Positions 18,305-25,466 of a stretch of DNA of 43,985 nt are shown piece by piece. Numbering within the stretch: the stretch's first letter is position 1; each line of letters opens with the position of its first letter. The stretch comes from a virus, in IMG/VR virus record IMGVR_UViG_3300028840_004226, positions 1 to 43,985 of that record; one strand, given 5' to 3'. The position numbers and the translations under genes are program-made. The notes below the pieces were generated by a model. The model saw only the letters and a list, made by a program, of their open reading frames with translations. It was not told where the DNA came from and searched no databases.

Positions 18305-18478
18305 CTACGAGTTTATGGCTTTTGAATTGAAGGTCGAATTGCCTTTTGTCGGCCTTCCGTCCTGGTTTATTTGGGAAGTGAGCATTGTGTCTTCCCTGGG
18401 TTTCGGGGGCTCGTTGTTAATTTCGCGGTCAGCAAAATTTCCCCGGTTTTTTGAATTGAAATTGTTCTGGACTCCCAT
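18305..18478 (-). CDS. Small hypothetical protein (57 aa), Asn-rich
   Basis: A 57-residue Asn/Lys-rich frame (starts MGVQNNFNSKNRGNFADREI) filling the space between the 79-residue and 51-residue genes. It is probably disordered. Support comes from continuity of the operon and gene spacing; no family or strong motif seen. Confidence 0.45.
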   Translation of the reverse strand: MGVQNNFNSKNRGNFADREINNEPPKPREDTMLTSQINQDGRPTKGNSTFNSKAINS

Positions 18479-18481
18479 GAT

Positions 18482-18721
18482 TTATCCTTTCACAGTTTTT
18501 TTAAGAATTTCATGTAATTGGGGGGTGATTTTCATATCGTCTGCTAGCGCGGCATTCAGCTCCTCGATTGGCTTTGTAGCCAGGTCAACGGCATTGAACT
18601 CCTCATAGCCGACGAATTTGACTTCTGCGCCGCCATTAGCTTTGCTGATAGCGCTACAGAGCTCATCAATGGTCAGGGGCTTTTCGGCCCCCGCCACTGG
18701 TATTTTTACGTCGCAGGACAT
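18482..18721 (-). CDS. Small hypothetical late protein
   Basis: A 79-residue acidic, helical protein (TIDELCSAISKANGGAEVKF, then KPIEELNAALADDMKI). Its ATG overlaps the stop of the 67-residue gene, so the pair is likely coupled. No family recognised. Confidence 0.55.
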   Translation of the reverse strand: MSCDVKIPVAGAEKPLTIDELCSAISKANGGAEVKFVGYEEFNAVDLATKPIEELNAALADDMKITPQLHEILKKTVKG

Positions 18722-18924
18722 TAGTCCAGACAGGTGATGAGATTCCTGTTGGCTCCGTTAATTGTGATTTTGAGATACCCTGCACCGGCCAGAACCGCCG
18801 TGACCTGGGCCGCCGTAATGGTAGGGGTGGTCAGAGCCCCGGAGTTAATGCTACCGAAGTCAACCCTTGTGGGAGTGGTTGCATTGTCACCGATTTTGGG
18901 ATATACTGCATTAAGTCGTGCCAT
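18721..18924 (-). CDS. Small beta-rich protein, hypothetical
   Basis: A 67-residue protein with Thr/Ala/Gly-rich alternating strands (TTPTITAAQVTAVLAGAGYL, KITINGANRN). The composition resembles small phage decoration or head fibre proteins, but I cannot name a family. It overlaps the zinc-ribbon gene at its start and touches the next ATG at its end. Confidence 0.55.
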   Translation of the reverse strand: MARLNAVYPKIGDNATTPTRVDFGSINSGALTTPTITAAQVTAVLAGAGYLKITINGANRNLITCLD

Positions 18925-19150
18925 TATTGGCCTCCTTATTGGGTTTGAGTCTCAGAGTCGGGGCAGGCGCTAGCTCAGTCATACTCCACCGGCCGTCGTT
19001 ATCCTGCCTCAATCCGAACCTGGTTCCGCATTTCCGGCAGACAAGCAGGATTCTGTCCCAGCTAATCTCGCACAGAAACTTGTTGCACCGGCTCTTATCC
19101 CCGTTTTTCTTTTCTACGGTATGCGGACATCTGTACTCAAGAGTTTTCAC
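18911..19150 (-). CDS. Com-like zinc-ribbon protein
   Basis: A 79-residue protein with a GTG start at 19150 (AAAAGGAAAA precedes it). Cysteines in the order YRCPH...RCNKFLC...VCRKCG form a treble-clef or ribbon zinc site. The segment RCNKFLCEISWDRILLVCRK resembles the Com family of phages such as Mu, where a small zinc protein controls translation of a downstream gene by binding mRNA. The C-terminal 30 residues look disordered. It lies between terL and the small protein cluster. The function by analogy is tentative. Confidence 0.55.
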   Translation of the reverse strand: MKTLEYRCPHTVEKKNGDKSRCNKFLCEISWDRILLVCRKCGTRFGLRQDNDGRWSMTELAPAPTLRLKPNKEANNGTT

Positions 19151-19234
19151 TTTTCCTTTTGACCCTTAAACGAGGCTATAGGCTTAATTAATTGTACCAT
19201 TAATATAATCAATAAGAAAGTTCTTTCGCAAGTT

Positions 19235-20746
19235 TTAATATCCCATCCAGGCCGTCATTGCTTTTTCTCTGCTAGCGGGATTCTGTTTATCGCCTCCGAA
19301 CAGAAACGCCGAAGCCTCATCTTCTGGCGTCTTGTCCTTATTGTAATGCCGCTTCGGGCCTTCTTTTTTCGGCTTCGACTGCTTGCGAAGGTCGGCGCAG
19401 AAATACCGTAGAATATCAGGCCCATCATTATCCTTGTCGGATATTTTTCCGGTCGGCAGATACATTAAATCCCTGGTCTGCCGGATAAGGTCATAGCATC
19501 GTGGGTGAATGGAAATCTGGTTGTTTGTGAAGCGAGTCCTAAGCATATTAGTTGACCCCTCTTCATCATAAGAATGAGACTTAACAAATGTAAGCTGAGT
19601 GTATGTTCTGATTAGGTCGGCTACTGATTTCTGGCCCCTTTCGGCAAAAACAGAGCGGTCAGCTATTCTCCTCCATGCCTTCTGAGGCATCCCACGCTCC
19701 TGCCAGTAGGTAATCTTATCCTTGATGAGCTGGCAGACCTCAAACGTGTCCTTCTGGGAGACGTACATTTCATCAAAAATGTACAGGTGGTCATGGAATT
19801 GGTCATACAGAGCCAGAAGGAAAACCGCAAAATGGTCGAATCCGTGGTCATAGCCATACATGAGACGCATACCCCAGTCTGGGTCAAATTGGTACACATG
19901 ACGCCCGTCTTCCTGGGAGTCGAATGTTGGGTAAGCATAACCCTCTCTTTTCAAGAACATCTGTTCTATGGTTTCCGGGTATTCCACCCAGAAATCCACA
20001 TCGTTATCGAATTGGGTGCGGCGCTCCTCGGCCCATTCCTTCGTCCGCTTCGGGTCCGTCCAGACGTTCATAAAGTGCATATCAATGCCCTTTACCTTGC
20101 TTTCATAGACTTTCCGGAGCATATTGTTAAACCAGGAACCGGCTTTTGAGTTAGAAATAACCACAATCTGGCCCTCTGGATGCTGGTCAATGGCGGGCGA
20201 AGTAGCTTTCCAGATTTCGTCGGCGTGTTGCATCGTGCCGGCCTCATCCATCACAATCAGCCTGGAGGTGTTTCCTCGAGCCGCATCGTCCTCGGTTGGT
20301 ACGCAGTCGATGGTAGAACCGTTGGTGAAGACCGCGCCGCTAGCGCCGTCCTTCCAGTCACCCCAGTTGAATCCCTTGATTCCGTGGATTATCCCCTTTC
20401 CGGGGAGGGATTTCAAGAGGGGCAAAACACGCTTTTTGAAGAAATATTTAGCTTTTTTCTCGTTTTTCGATACAATAACGACTTCTGAATTAGGGCTTTG
20501 GAGGGCAACTTTAACCGCATAGGCGGCCGCTATCTGAGACCCTCCCACCTGGCGGGCTTTCGGCCAGAATATCAGCCGGCCATTATCCAGAAGCTCGCAC
20601 GACGCCACTTGACGAGGCCACAGCTTCCAAGGCTCATAGGTGTTTGTTTCGGCATCCCAGAGATAAAGAAACGTCTCAATGAACGACGCTAGCGTCATCT
20701 CCTTTATCATGTCGCCTACGGTTTTGGCCGTTTTTCGCGGTGGCAT
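19235..20746 (-). CDS. terL: Terminase large subunit
   Basis: A 503-residue packaging ATPase-nuclease. The Walker A-like box is KARQVGGSQIAA (residues 63-74, the K/R-x-R-Q-x-G-x-S form of TerL) and Walker B with the catalytic glutamate is RLIVMDEAG (162-170). The coupling motif region VVISNSKAGSW is at 195-205. The nuclease half has YGYDHGFDHFAVFLL with candidate metal ligands D300 and D304 and a later acidic residue in GPDILRYF. It cuts and pumps DNA at the portal. It is the first gene of the minus-strand late block, with no clear ribosome site before ATG 20746 (upstream is A/T-rich). The small subunit is not obvious; the divergent gene at 20915 is a candidate. Confidence 0.93.
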   Translation of the reverse strand: MPPRKTAKTVGDMIKEMTLASFIETFLYLWDAETNTYEPWKLWPRQVASCELLDNGRLIFWPKARQVGGSQIAAAYAVKVALQSPNSEVVIVSKNEKKAKYFFKKRVLPLLKSLPGKGIIHGIKGFNWGDWKDGASGAVFTNGSTIDCVPTEDDAARGNTSRLIVMDEAGTMQHADEIWKATSPAIDQHPEGQIVVISNSKAGSWFNNMLRKVYESKVKGIDMHFMNVWTDPKRTKEWAEERRTQFDNDVDFWVEYPETIEQMFLKREGYAYPTFDSQEDGRHVYQFDPDWGMRLMYGYDHGFDHFAVFLLALYDQFHDHLYIFDEMYVSQKDTFEVCQLIKDKITYWQERGMPQKAWRRIADRSVFAERGQKSVADLIRTYTQLTFVKSHSYDEEGSTNMLRTRFTNNQISIHPRCYDLIRQTRDLMYLPTGKISDKDNDGPDILRYFCADLRKQSKPKKEGPKRHYNKDKTPEDEASAFLFGGDKQNPASREKAMTAWMGY

Positions 20747-20843
20747 AGAAATAATTTAAACTTTTTCTTGCGTGATGAGTTAGTTTTTTGTTATAATAAT
20801 CATAGGCAAACATCTTCTTTGTTGCCGATAATGGTTAGTTGGA

Positions 20844-20866
20844 GCCCTGGATCCTCCATCCAGGGC
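20844..20866 (+). terminator. Perfect 9-bp hairpin followed by T-rich tract
   Basis: GCCCTGGAT (20844-20852) pairs with ATCCAGGGC (20858-20866) around CCTCC, then TTTAATTTT on the plus strand. It has the form of an intrinsic terminator, but sits upstream of the first right-arm gene. It would stop rightward antisense reading out of the late block, or act on terL leader RNA made from the opposite direction. Confidence 0.6.
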
Positions 20867-20879
20867 TTTAATTTTGCCC

Positions 20880-20908
20880 TTGACAATAACTAACTAATTG
20901 ATTATTTT
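20880..20908 (+). promoter_or_regulatory. Sigma70-type promoter with AACTAAC box in the spacer; leaderless
   Basis: TTGACA (20880-20885), 17-bp spacer containing AACTAAC (20888-20894), then TATTTT (20903-20908). The ATG at 20915 begins only 6 bases after the -10, where transcription would start, and no ribosome site is present, so the mRNA is predicted to be leaderless. Confidence 0.65.
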
Positions 20909-20914
20909 AAAAAA

Positions 20915-21388
20915 ATGGCTAATAGTCTTAAAATTCAGGCGAAGAAGAAACGACAGCTTAATACTATGCTGCTGCGGGGGCTTCTGGGCGACGAAGCCGG
21001 CGGAGGTCGTGACCAGAGGGGCCTTCTCAAAAAGTGCCTGGAAATAATCGACCGGGACCTGGAACATGGCGATGAAGAACGCAAAGATAAAGCCATGGAG
21101 AAGGTAATCAAACTCCTTCCCTTCGTGATTGCGAAGGAGAAAGCCCCTGCAGTCCAGTTAAATATTCAGAATAATGATAATCGCGGCAGAGGCCAACAGG
21201 GAACAATGGTTGCTCTACAGACAGCCCAGGAGTATTTCAGGAAGCGCGAGCAAAGGATGATTGAACGCTCAGGAGGAAACGATGAAGTTGAAGATGCCGA
21301 AATCGTAGAAGCCGCAGACACATTGCCGCCCAAACACTACCGAAAATACGATAATTCAAAGCTGAAAGCAGAATATGAGGAAGACTAG
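20915..21388 (+). CDS. First right-arm gene; possible small terminase subunit
   Basis: A 157-residue charged helical protein (QAKKKRQLNTMLLRGLLGDE, then RKDKAMEKVIKLLPFVIAKE, a Gly/Arg/Gln-rich link and an acidic C terminus). Size, helical make-up and position next to terL fit a small terminase subunit. The opposite strand is unusual, and I see no definite DNA-binding motif, so a regulator is equally possible. It is read from a promoter that places the start of transcription at the ATG; no Shine-Dalgarno sequence is present. It overlaps the next gene by 14 bases. Confidence 0.65.
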   Translation: MANSLKIQAKKKRQLNTMLLRGLLGDEAGGGRDQRGLLKKCLEIIDRDLEHGDEERKDKAMEKVIKLLPFVIAKEKAPAVQLNIQNNDNRGRGQQGTMVALQTAQEYFRKREQRMIERSGGNDEVEDAEIVEAADTLPPKHYRKYDNSKLKAEYEED

Positions 21389-21758
21389 GTTCAGGAATCA
21401 CAACCAGGTAGTGCGTCCAGACGGGTCCGCTATTTCTGGTCTAAGTTTCAAAACTGACCTGGACAAAATGACCCCTGAAAGCAGAATCAAACTCCTTGGA
21501 TTATTCGAGAAGGCTTCACGCCAGTATATCATGGATTTCACGGAAAAGTGGATGGATAAAATCAAACTCGGGGTTCCTAGATTTTCCATCGCCGCGGTAT
21601 GGGGAATTATACGCACCATGCCGCCGGTTCACAATGAATTTTTTATCAGACGCACACATCGGCTGTCGAATATAGCAGAAGGGATGGGATATATTATCAA
21701 ATTCTCAAAATGGAGGTCAACAAAAGAGTATGGATGGATTCTCGAAAAAGCTGATTAG
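21375..21758 (+). CDS. Hypothetical protein
   Basis: A 127-residue basic protein with two helical segments (ESRIKLLGLFEKASRQYIMD and HRLSNIAEGMGYIIKFSKWR). No family recognised. It overlaps both neighbours (14 bases upstream, 29 bases into the glycosyltransferase gene), so it is part of one translationally coupled operon from 20915. Confidence 0.6.
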   Translation: MRKTRFRNHNQVVRPDGSAISGLSFKTDLDKMTPESRIKLLGLFEKASRQYIMDFTEKWMDKIKLGVPRFSIAAVWGIIRTMPPVHNEFFIRRTHRLSNIAEGMGYIIKFSKWRSTKEYGWILEKAD

Positions 21759-23118
21759 CGTGATAATTCCGCACCGGACGGACCGCCAGAGAATCATCTG
21801 CATGGATTCCCTGACGAATCAGACATATAAAAACCTTGAAATTATCGTAAAATTCGACGTCGAGTGCCAGGGAGCCCCTGTTGTACGAAACAACGGCTTC
21901 GAGATGGCTACAGGGGATTATGTCTTTTTTTGCGATGACGATATTATCCTGAAACCAGACGCCCTAGAGAAGATGGCGACTGTCCTCGACTCCAATCCGG
22001 AAGTAGGTTTTGTCTACTGCGACTACCTGAAGAAAGGGACCGTCAAAGGCCGCCAGAACGGGGAGCTGTTCAGTAAAGACCTCCTGAAACATCGCAACTA
22101 TGCGGCCACGATGTCCCTGGTGCGTCGTGAGGCATTTCAGGATGTGGGTAGATTTGATGAGGGGCTGGCCCGCTACCAGGACTGGGACCTCTGGCTCCGG
22201 ATAACCGGGGCCGGCTGGAAAGGCTATTACATCCCGGAAGCCTTGTTTACAGCATTTTTCGGAAAGGAAGGAATCTCCTCCGGAGGTCCGAAAAACAGGT
22301 TCAAAATGACCCATCGCCTCAAGAAGAAGCACAACATCAACGAATATGCTTATTCCGTCATCATTCCGATTCACAACGAGAAGCCGCTAGCGCAGAAATG
22401 CCTGGAGACCGTGCTGGCACATACCGGAGGCGATTATGAAGTTATCCTGGTGGATGACTGCTCCGGGAAAGAAACCGCCGATTGGATACGGGACCAGGAA
22501 AATATAGGCGTCCATGTGGTCCGCTCCGATGTACAGCTAGGTCACACCGGGGCTGTAAACCTTGGAGCAAAGGAAGCCAGGGGACAGTTCCTCTGCTTCC
22601 TCAACAGCGATACGCTTGTTTCTCCCCAGTGGAATTTCCTGCTAGCTCAGGTCCTCATAAACAACATGAACATATCGGCTGTAGGCCCATTGACATCGAG
22701 CTCCGCGAGCCTTCAGCAGTTACACGATATGTATAAGCGGCGCATGGACTATGGTCCCGGCGACATCGTGGCTCTCAATAAAATGGTGGTGGGGAAGCAG
22801 GAGAAAAAGGCTGTCGTCGCCAAGATAACCGGCTTCTGTTTCGTCACCACTTCCCTTATCTGGGAGGCTATCGGGGAATTCGACCCCGAGATTCCTGCCG
22901 GCGGCAACGAGGCTGACTGGCTTATTCGTGGAATGGACCTGGGACTCTATCCTGCCATGTGTACGGCCGTCTATGTTCATCACTACGGAAATCAGACTTA
23001 TGGCAAAATGAAAGATATGCGGCAACAGTGGAATCATGGCAATCAAATGGTCGTGCAGAAGCACGGACAGGAGAAAATGGACCGCCTGGAACTAGAGCTT
23101 TTCATGGAGAAAAAATGA
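21730..23118 (+). CDS. Tandem-domain GT2-family glycosyltransferase
   Basis: A 462-residue protein with two GT-A (GT2) domains. Domain 1 (residues 8-200) begins LISVIIPHRT, has the metal-binding FFCDDDIIL (D69-D71) and a later acidic motif YQDWDLWLRI. Domain 2 (208-400) begins YSVIIPIHNE, has VDDCS (241-245) and LNSDT (292-295) as the DxD equivalent, and ends with EADWLIRGMD. Such enzymes move a sugar from a nucleotide donor to a glycan, protein or modified base. No membrane segment is present. A GGAGG site lies 13 bases upstream. The following gene also carries a glycosyltransferase fold and overlaps by ATGA. Acceptor unknown: host surface glycan, virion protein or DNA. Confidence 0.88.
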   Translation: MDGFSKKLISVIIPHRTDRQRIICMDSLTNQTYKNLEIIVKFDVECQGAPVVRNNGFEMATGDYVFFCDDDIILKPDALEKMATVLDSNPEVGFVYCDYLKKGTVKGRQNGELFSKDLLKHRNYAATMSLVRREAFQDVGRFDEGLARYQDWDLWLRITGAGWKGYYIPEALFTAFFGKEGISSGGPKNRFKMTHRLKKKHNINEYAYSVIIPIHNEKPLAQKCLETVLAHTGGDYEVILVDDCSGKETADWIRDQENIGVHVVRSDVQLGHTGAVNLGAKEARGQFLCFLNSDTLVSPQWNFLLAQVLINNMNISAVGPLTSSSASLQQLHDMYKRRMDYGPGDIVALNKMVVGKQEKKAVVAKITGFCFVTTSLIWEAIGEFDPEIPAGGNEADWLIRGMDLGLYPAMCTAVYVHHYGNQTYGKMKDMRQQWNHGNQMVVQKHGQEKMDRLELELFMEKK

Positions 23119-24392
23119 CAAAAGACCCCGCCTTTGAGGAACTGCAACGACGTCTTAGAGAATCATACGAGGATCCTCTGCGCGTGGTCTGCCGCAGTAC
23201 CAATCCCCACAATGTCCTGGAGTGGGGGCCGGGAAATTCCACCAGCGTAATAGCGGAGGAGGTCCCATACGCCAGCATCCTGTCCATCGAGCATCACCCA
23301 AAGTGGTTCAGACTCTACCAGGAGGCTTTTAAAGATAATCCCCGCATTGACCTTCAGCTCAAGACCATTTCGATGAAGGGTGGCGCGTCGGAAGGATATG
23401 TCGGCTATCCCCTCAAGCACCTGAAGAAAACCGGCCGCCCGTATAATCTCATATTCATCGACGGAAGGCACAGGGCTGACTGTCTGGCGCTAGCGTCCCT
23501 CATGCCATGTGACCCGTATGTCGTAATCCATGACGCCAAACGACAGAATTACCAAAAATATTTCTCCCTTTTCAAACACATCTGGCACAGCACAGAGCTC
23601 AATACCGCAGTCCTGTCAAACCGGCACCTGGATTTCATGGAATCCCACCAGGTCGAATGGCTCAATATCCACTCAGTCGAGGAGACCATCAAGGACCTGG
23701 CAGACAGGCTGACCAGCCTGGACCCGTTTTTCTACGTCCGGTTCGGGGATGCTGAGATTTACATTATGAAGGACCCACTGTTCGCCAACCGTCGGCATCA
23801 GCCAAAGGACGAAAGTCTCAGCAAGGAGATTGTCGAAGCCTTCGGGATACAGAACAAGGCTTTCCTGCGGGCCTTCACTGTCGAGGGCTGGAAGAGAGGC
23901 AAGCTCATAGAGCTCAGGCGCATAGTCGGTGAGTTTATCCCGCATGGTGAGTGTGTCACGGTCCCCCATGTCAGCGCCGTCCATCTCAGCTTCCTCCATC
24001 ATTATCCCCTGTTCGAGAAATTCATCTTCAGGCTTCAGGGCAGGAATGTCGTGCTGGCCGGCGGACCCACTTCCTGCAACTCGCCGGAGGTCCGAAGAGC
24101 TTTCAATGTCAGCGAAACCATAGAACTCACGGATACAAACGCCTATGATGCCCTGACGCCGGAGAAAATGAAGGAAATAGAGAGCCATCTGCGGCCTGGG
24201 ACGGTCCTGCTGTCAGCCCTGGGCCATGCCTCAACCGTGCTAGCGAAAAGATTATTCTACAAGCACCATATCCAGTTCATCGACATCGGCTCAGTGGTAG
24301 ACGCGCTAGCGGGTGTCGGTACAAGAAACTGGATAATCAAGGCCTCCGAGTACGTCCAGGAAAAGCGGAAAAACTTTCAAAATGGATTATAA
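23115..24392 (+). CDS. Methyltransferase-like domain fused to GT-D glycosyltransferase
   Basis: A 425-residue fusion. The start is the ATG at 23115, which overlaps the upstream stop (ATGA). Residues 30-180 look like a class I SAM-dependent methyltransferase fold: VLEWGPGNST (34-43) as the cofactor loop, ILSIEHHPKW (55-64) with the acidic residue of strand 2, and NLIFIDGRHR (111-120). Residues 190-425 resemble the GT-D fold (DUF1792-type): YVRFGDAEIYIM (207-218) matches its FGDGE signature, and near the C terminus LLSALGHASTVLAKRLFY plus FIDIGSVVDALAG match its nucleotide-sugar loop and second conserved DIG. It probably works with the GT2 enzyme upstream on the same glycan. Two GCTAGC sites lie near its 3' end. 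Confidence 0.8.
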   Translation: MTKDPAFEELQRRLRESYEDPLRVVCRSTNPHNVLEWGPGNSTSVIAEEVPYASILSIEHHPKWFRLYQEAFKDNPRIDLQLKTISMKGGASEGYVGYPLKHLKKTGRPYNLIFIDGRHRADCLALASLMPCDPYVVIHDAKRQNYQKYFSLFKHIWHSTELNTAVLSNRHLDFMESHQVEWLNIHSVEETIKDLADRLTSLDPFFYVRFGDAEIYIMKDPLFANRRHQPKDESLSKEIVEAFGIQNKAFLRAFTVEGWKRGKLIELRRIVGEFIPHGECVTVPHVSAVHLSFLHHYPLFEKFIFRLQGRNVVLAGGPTSCNSPEVRRAFNVSETIELTDTNAYDALTPEKMKEIESHLRPGTVLLSALGHASTVLAKRLFYKHHIQFIDIGSVVDALAGVGTRNWIIKASEYVQEKRKNFQNGL

Positions 24393-24753
24393 AACAACCA
24401 AAAAGGACTTTGAGGTCTTCAAGAAAGAGGCTGAATATTGGCTGGAATATTTCCATCTTCACGACTGGGAGGTTCACTTCGAGCACTGTGACGCCAGGGG
24501 AAACCGAGCCCGATGCTGGAGCGACATTTCCGGCAGAATGGGGACCTTAGAGTTTGGAACTGAATGGTCCAAAAAGCCGGATAAATATGAATTACAAATA
24601 GCCGCTTTCCACGAAGTCTGTGAACTACTCCTATCGCGCCTGAGTACACTGCCTCTTAATATGTTCGATAGTGATTATATATCCGAAATTACACATGAAA
24701 TCATCCGAAGATTGGAAAACACAATCTTCAAAGAAAAAAGGAGTAAAAAATGA
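24382..24753 (+). CDS. Putative metallopeptidase-like protein (HEVCE)
   Basis: A 123-residue protein. The segment ELQIAAFHEVCELLLSRLST (about residues 70-90) has an HExxE helix like the first part of zinc peptidase motifs in small phage and SprT/ImmA-like proteins. A further acidic helix with a histidine (SEITHEIIRRLENT) could supply the third ligand. The N-terminal half has a strand-rich region (HDWEVHFEHC). It lies in the glycosyltransferase operon (11-base overlap upstream, ATGA overlap downstream). The catalytic assignment is tentative because the motif lacks the second histidine. Confidence 0.6.
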   Translation: MDYKTTKKDFEVFKKEAEYWLEYFHLHDWEVHFEHCDARGNRARCWSDISGRMGTLEFGTEWSKKPDKYELQIAAFHEVCELLLSRLSTLPLNMFDSDYISEITHEIIRRLENTIFKEKRSKK

Positions 24754-24905
24754 AGAAAATATGGTTTATCGTAGGAATCCTCTGGAGGAACAAGGAACTT
24801 CTTGAGTTCATCTTCGACCTGGTGGATGTCCTCAAGGACGGCCGCATTACCAAGACAGAACTCAATTACATCCTGGACAAAACCAGGGAAATCATCCCGT
24901 CATAG
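24750..24905 (+). CDS. Small hydrophobic-start protein (51 aa), EF-hand-like loop
   Basis: A 51-residue frame whose ATG overlaps the upstream stop (ATGA). It begins with a hydrophobic helix (MKKIWFIVGILW) and contains DLVDVLKDGRITKTELNY, which resembles a degenerate EF-hand loop. It is the last gene before the cargo region. No certain family. Confidence 0.55.
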   Translation: MKKIWFIVGILWRNKELLEFIFDLVDVLKDGRITKTELNYILDKTREIIPS

Positions 24906-24962
24906 GAGTCTAGCCCCAACCCACTGGCAACCCCTCCCACCCCCACCGGAAAGGAAAGAGAC
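24906..24962 (+). other. Short C-rich spacer ending in a cassette-boundary leader
   Basis: Non-coding C-rich stretch that ends in GGAAAGGAAAGAGAC directly before an ATG. The same leader recurs before two more cargo genes (25447-25465 and 26168-26185). Confidence 0.5.
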
Positions 24963-25466
24963 ATGAAAGTCACATTAAGGAAACTAAAGGCCTTGAAGGA
25001 GACTGATATTAAAAAGCTGTGGCAGTTGTACAAAAAAACGGGTGATATAGATTGGGCCAAATGGGTTGTTGCACGGCTTTTAAAAAAGCGTGAAGATAAA
25101 ATCCGATATGCGATTTATGCCGCTGAACAAGTTATAGGCAGTTATGAGGAAGTGTGTCCTGATAACAAGCGTCCCAGGGAAGCTATTGAAGCGGCAAAAA
25201 AAACAATTGCAAACGATACTAAGGAAAGTCGTGCCGCCGCCCGTGCCGCCGCCGATTCCGCAGCCTTTGCCGCCTATGCCGCCTATGCCGCCGATGCCGC
25301 CGATTCCGCAGCCTATGCCGCCTATGACGCCGCCCGTGCCGCCGCCAATGCCGCCTATGTCGCCTATGACGCCGCCTATGACGCCCGTACCTCTGGAAGA
25401 AAAACGAAAATCAAGATAATCAACTATGGGCTTAAACTGTTGACCACGGAAAGTAAAGAGACATGA
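24963..25466 (+). CDS. Imm5-like Ala-rich repeat protein
   Basis: A 167-residue protein. Residues 1-80 are helical and include CPDNKRPREAIEAAKKTI, close to the signature of Imm5-like putative immunity proteins. Residues 85-145 are long Ala-rich repeats (AAYAADAAD, AAYDAARAA) expected to form stacked helices, and the tail is basic. In DNA the repeat is GCC-rich and low in complexity. Immunity proteins of this type usually neutralise a toxin, but no toxin partner is visible here. The gene overlaps the next by ATGA and begins after the cassette leader. I recognise the family from the RPREAIEAA box and the Ala repeat; function is unknown. Confidence 0.65.
   Translation: MKVTLRKLKALKETDIKKLWQLYKKTGDIDWAKWVVARLLKKREDKIRYAIYAAEQVIGSYEEVCPDNKRPREAIEAAKKTIANDTKESRAAARAAADSAAFAAYAAYAADAADSAAYAAYDAARAAANAAYVAYDAAYDARTSGRKTKIKIINYGLKLLTTESKET

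Larger units (their letters stand above)
20747..20914. promoter_or_regulatory. Divergent control region between terL and the right arm
   Basis: A 168-bp A/T-rich gap from which both arms are transcribed outward. It has AACTAAC boxes on the minus strand at 20785-20779 and 20840-20834 and on the plus strand at 20888-20894, a 9-bp hairpin (20844-20866) and a consensus-like plus-strand promoter (20880-20908). On the minus side TATTATAAC (about 20798-20790) is a possible -10 for terL. The concentration of the same box on both strands suggests joint control of the two arms. Confidence 0.65.
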
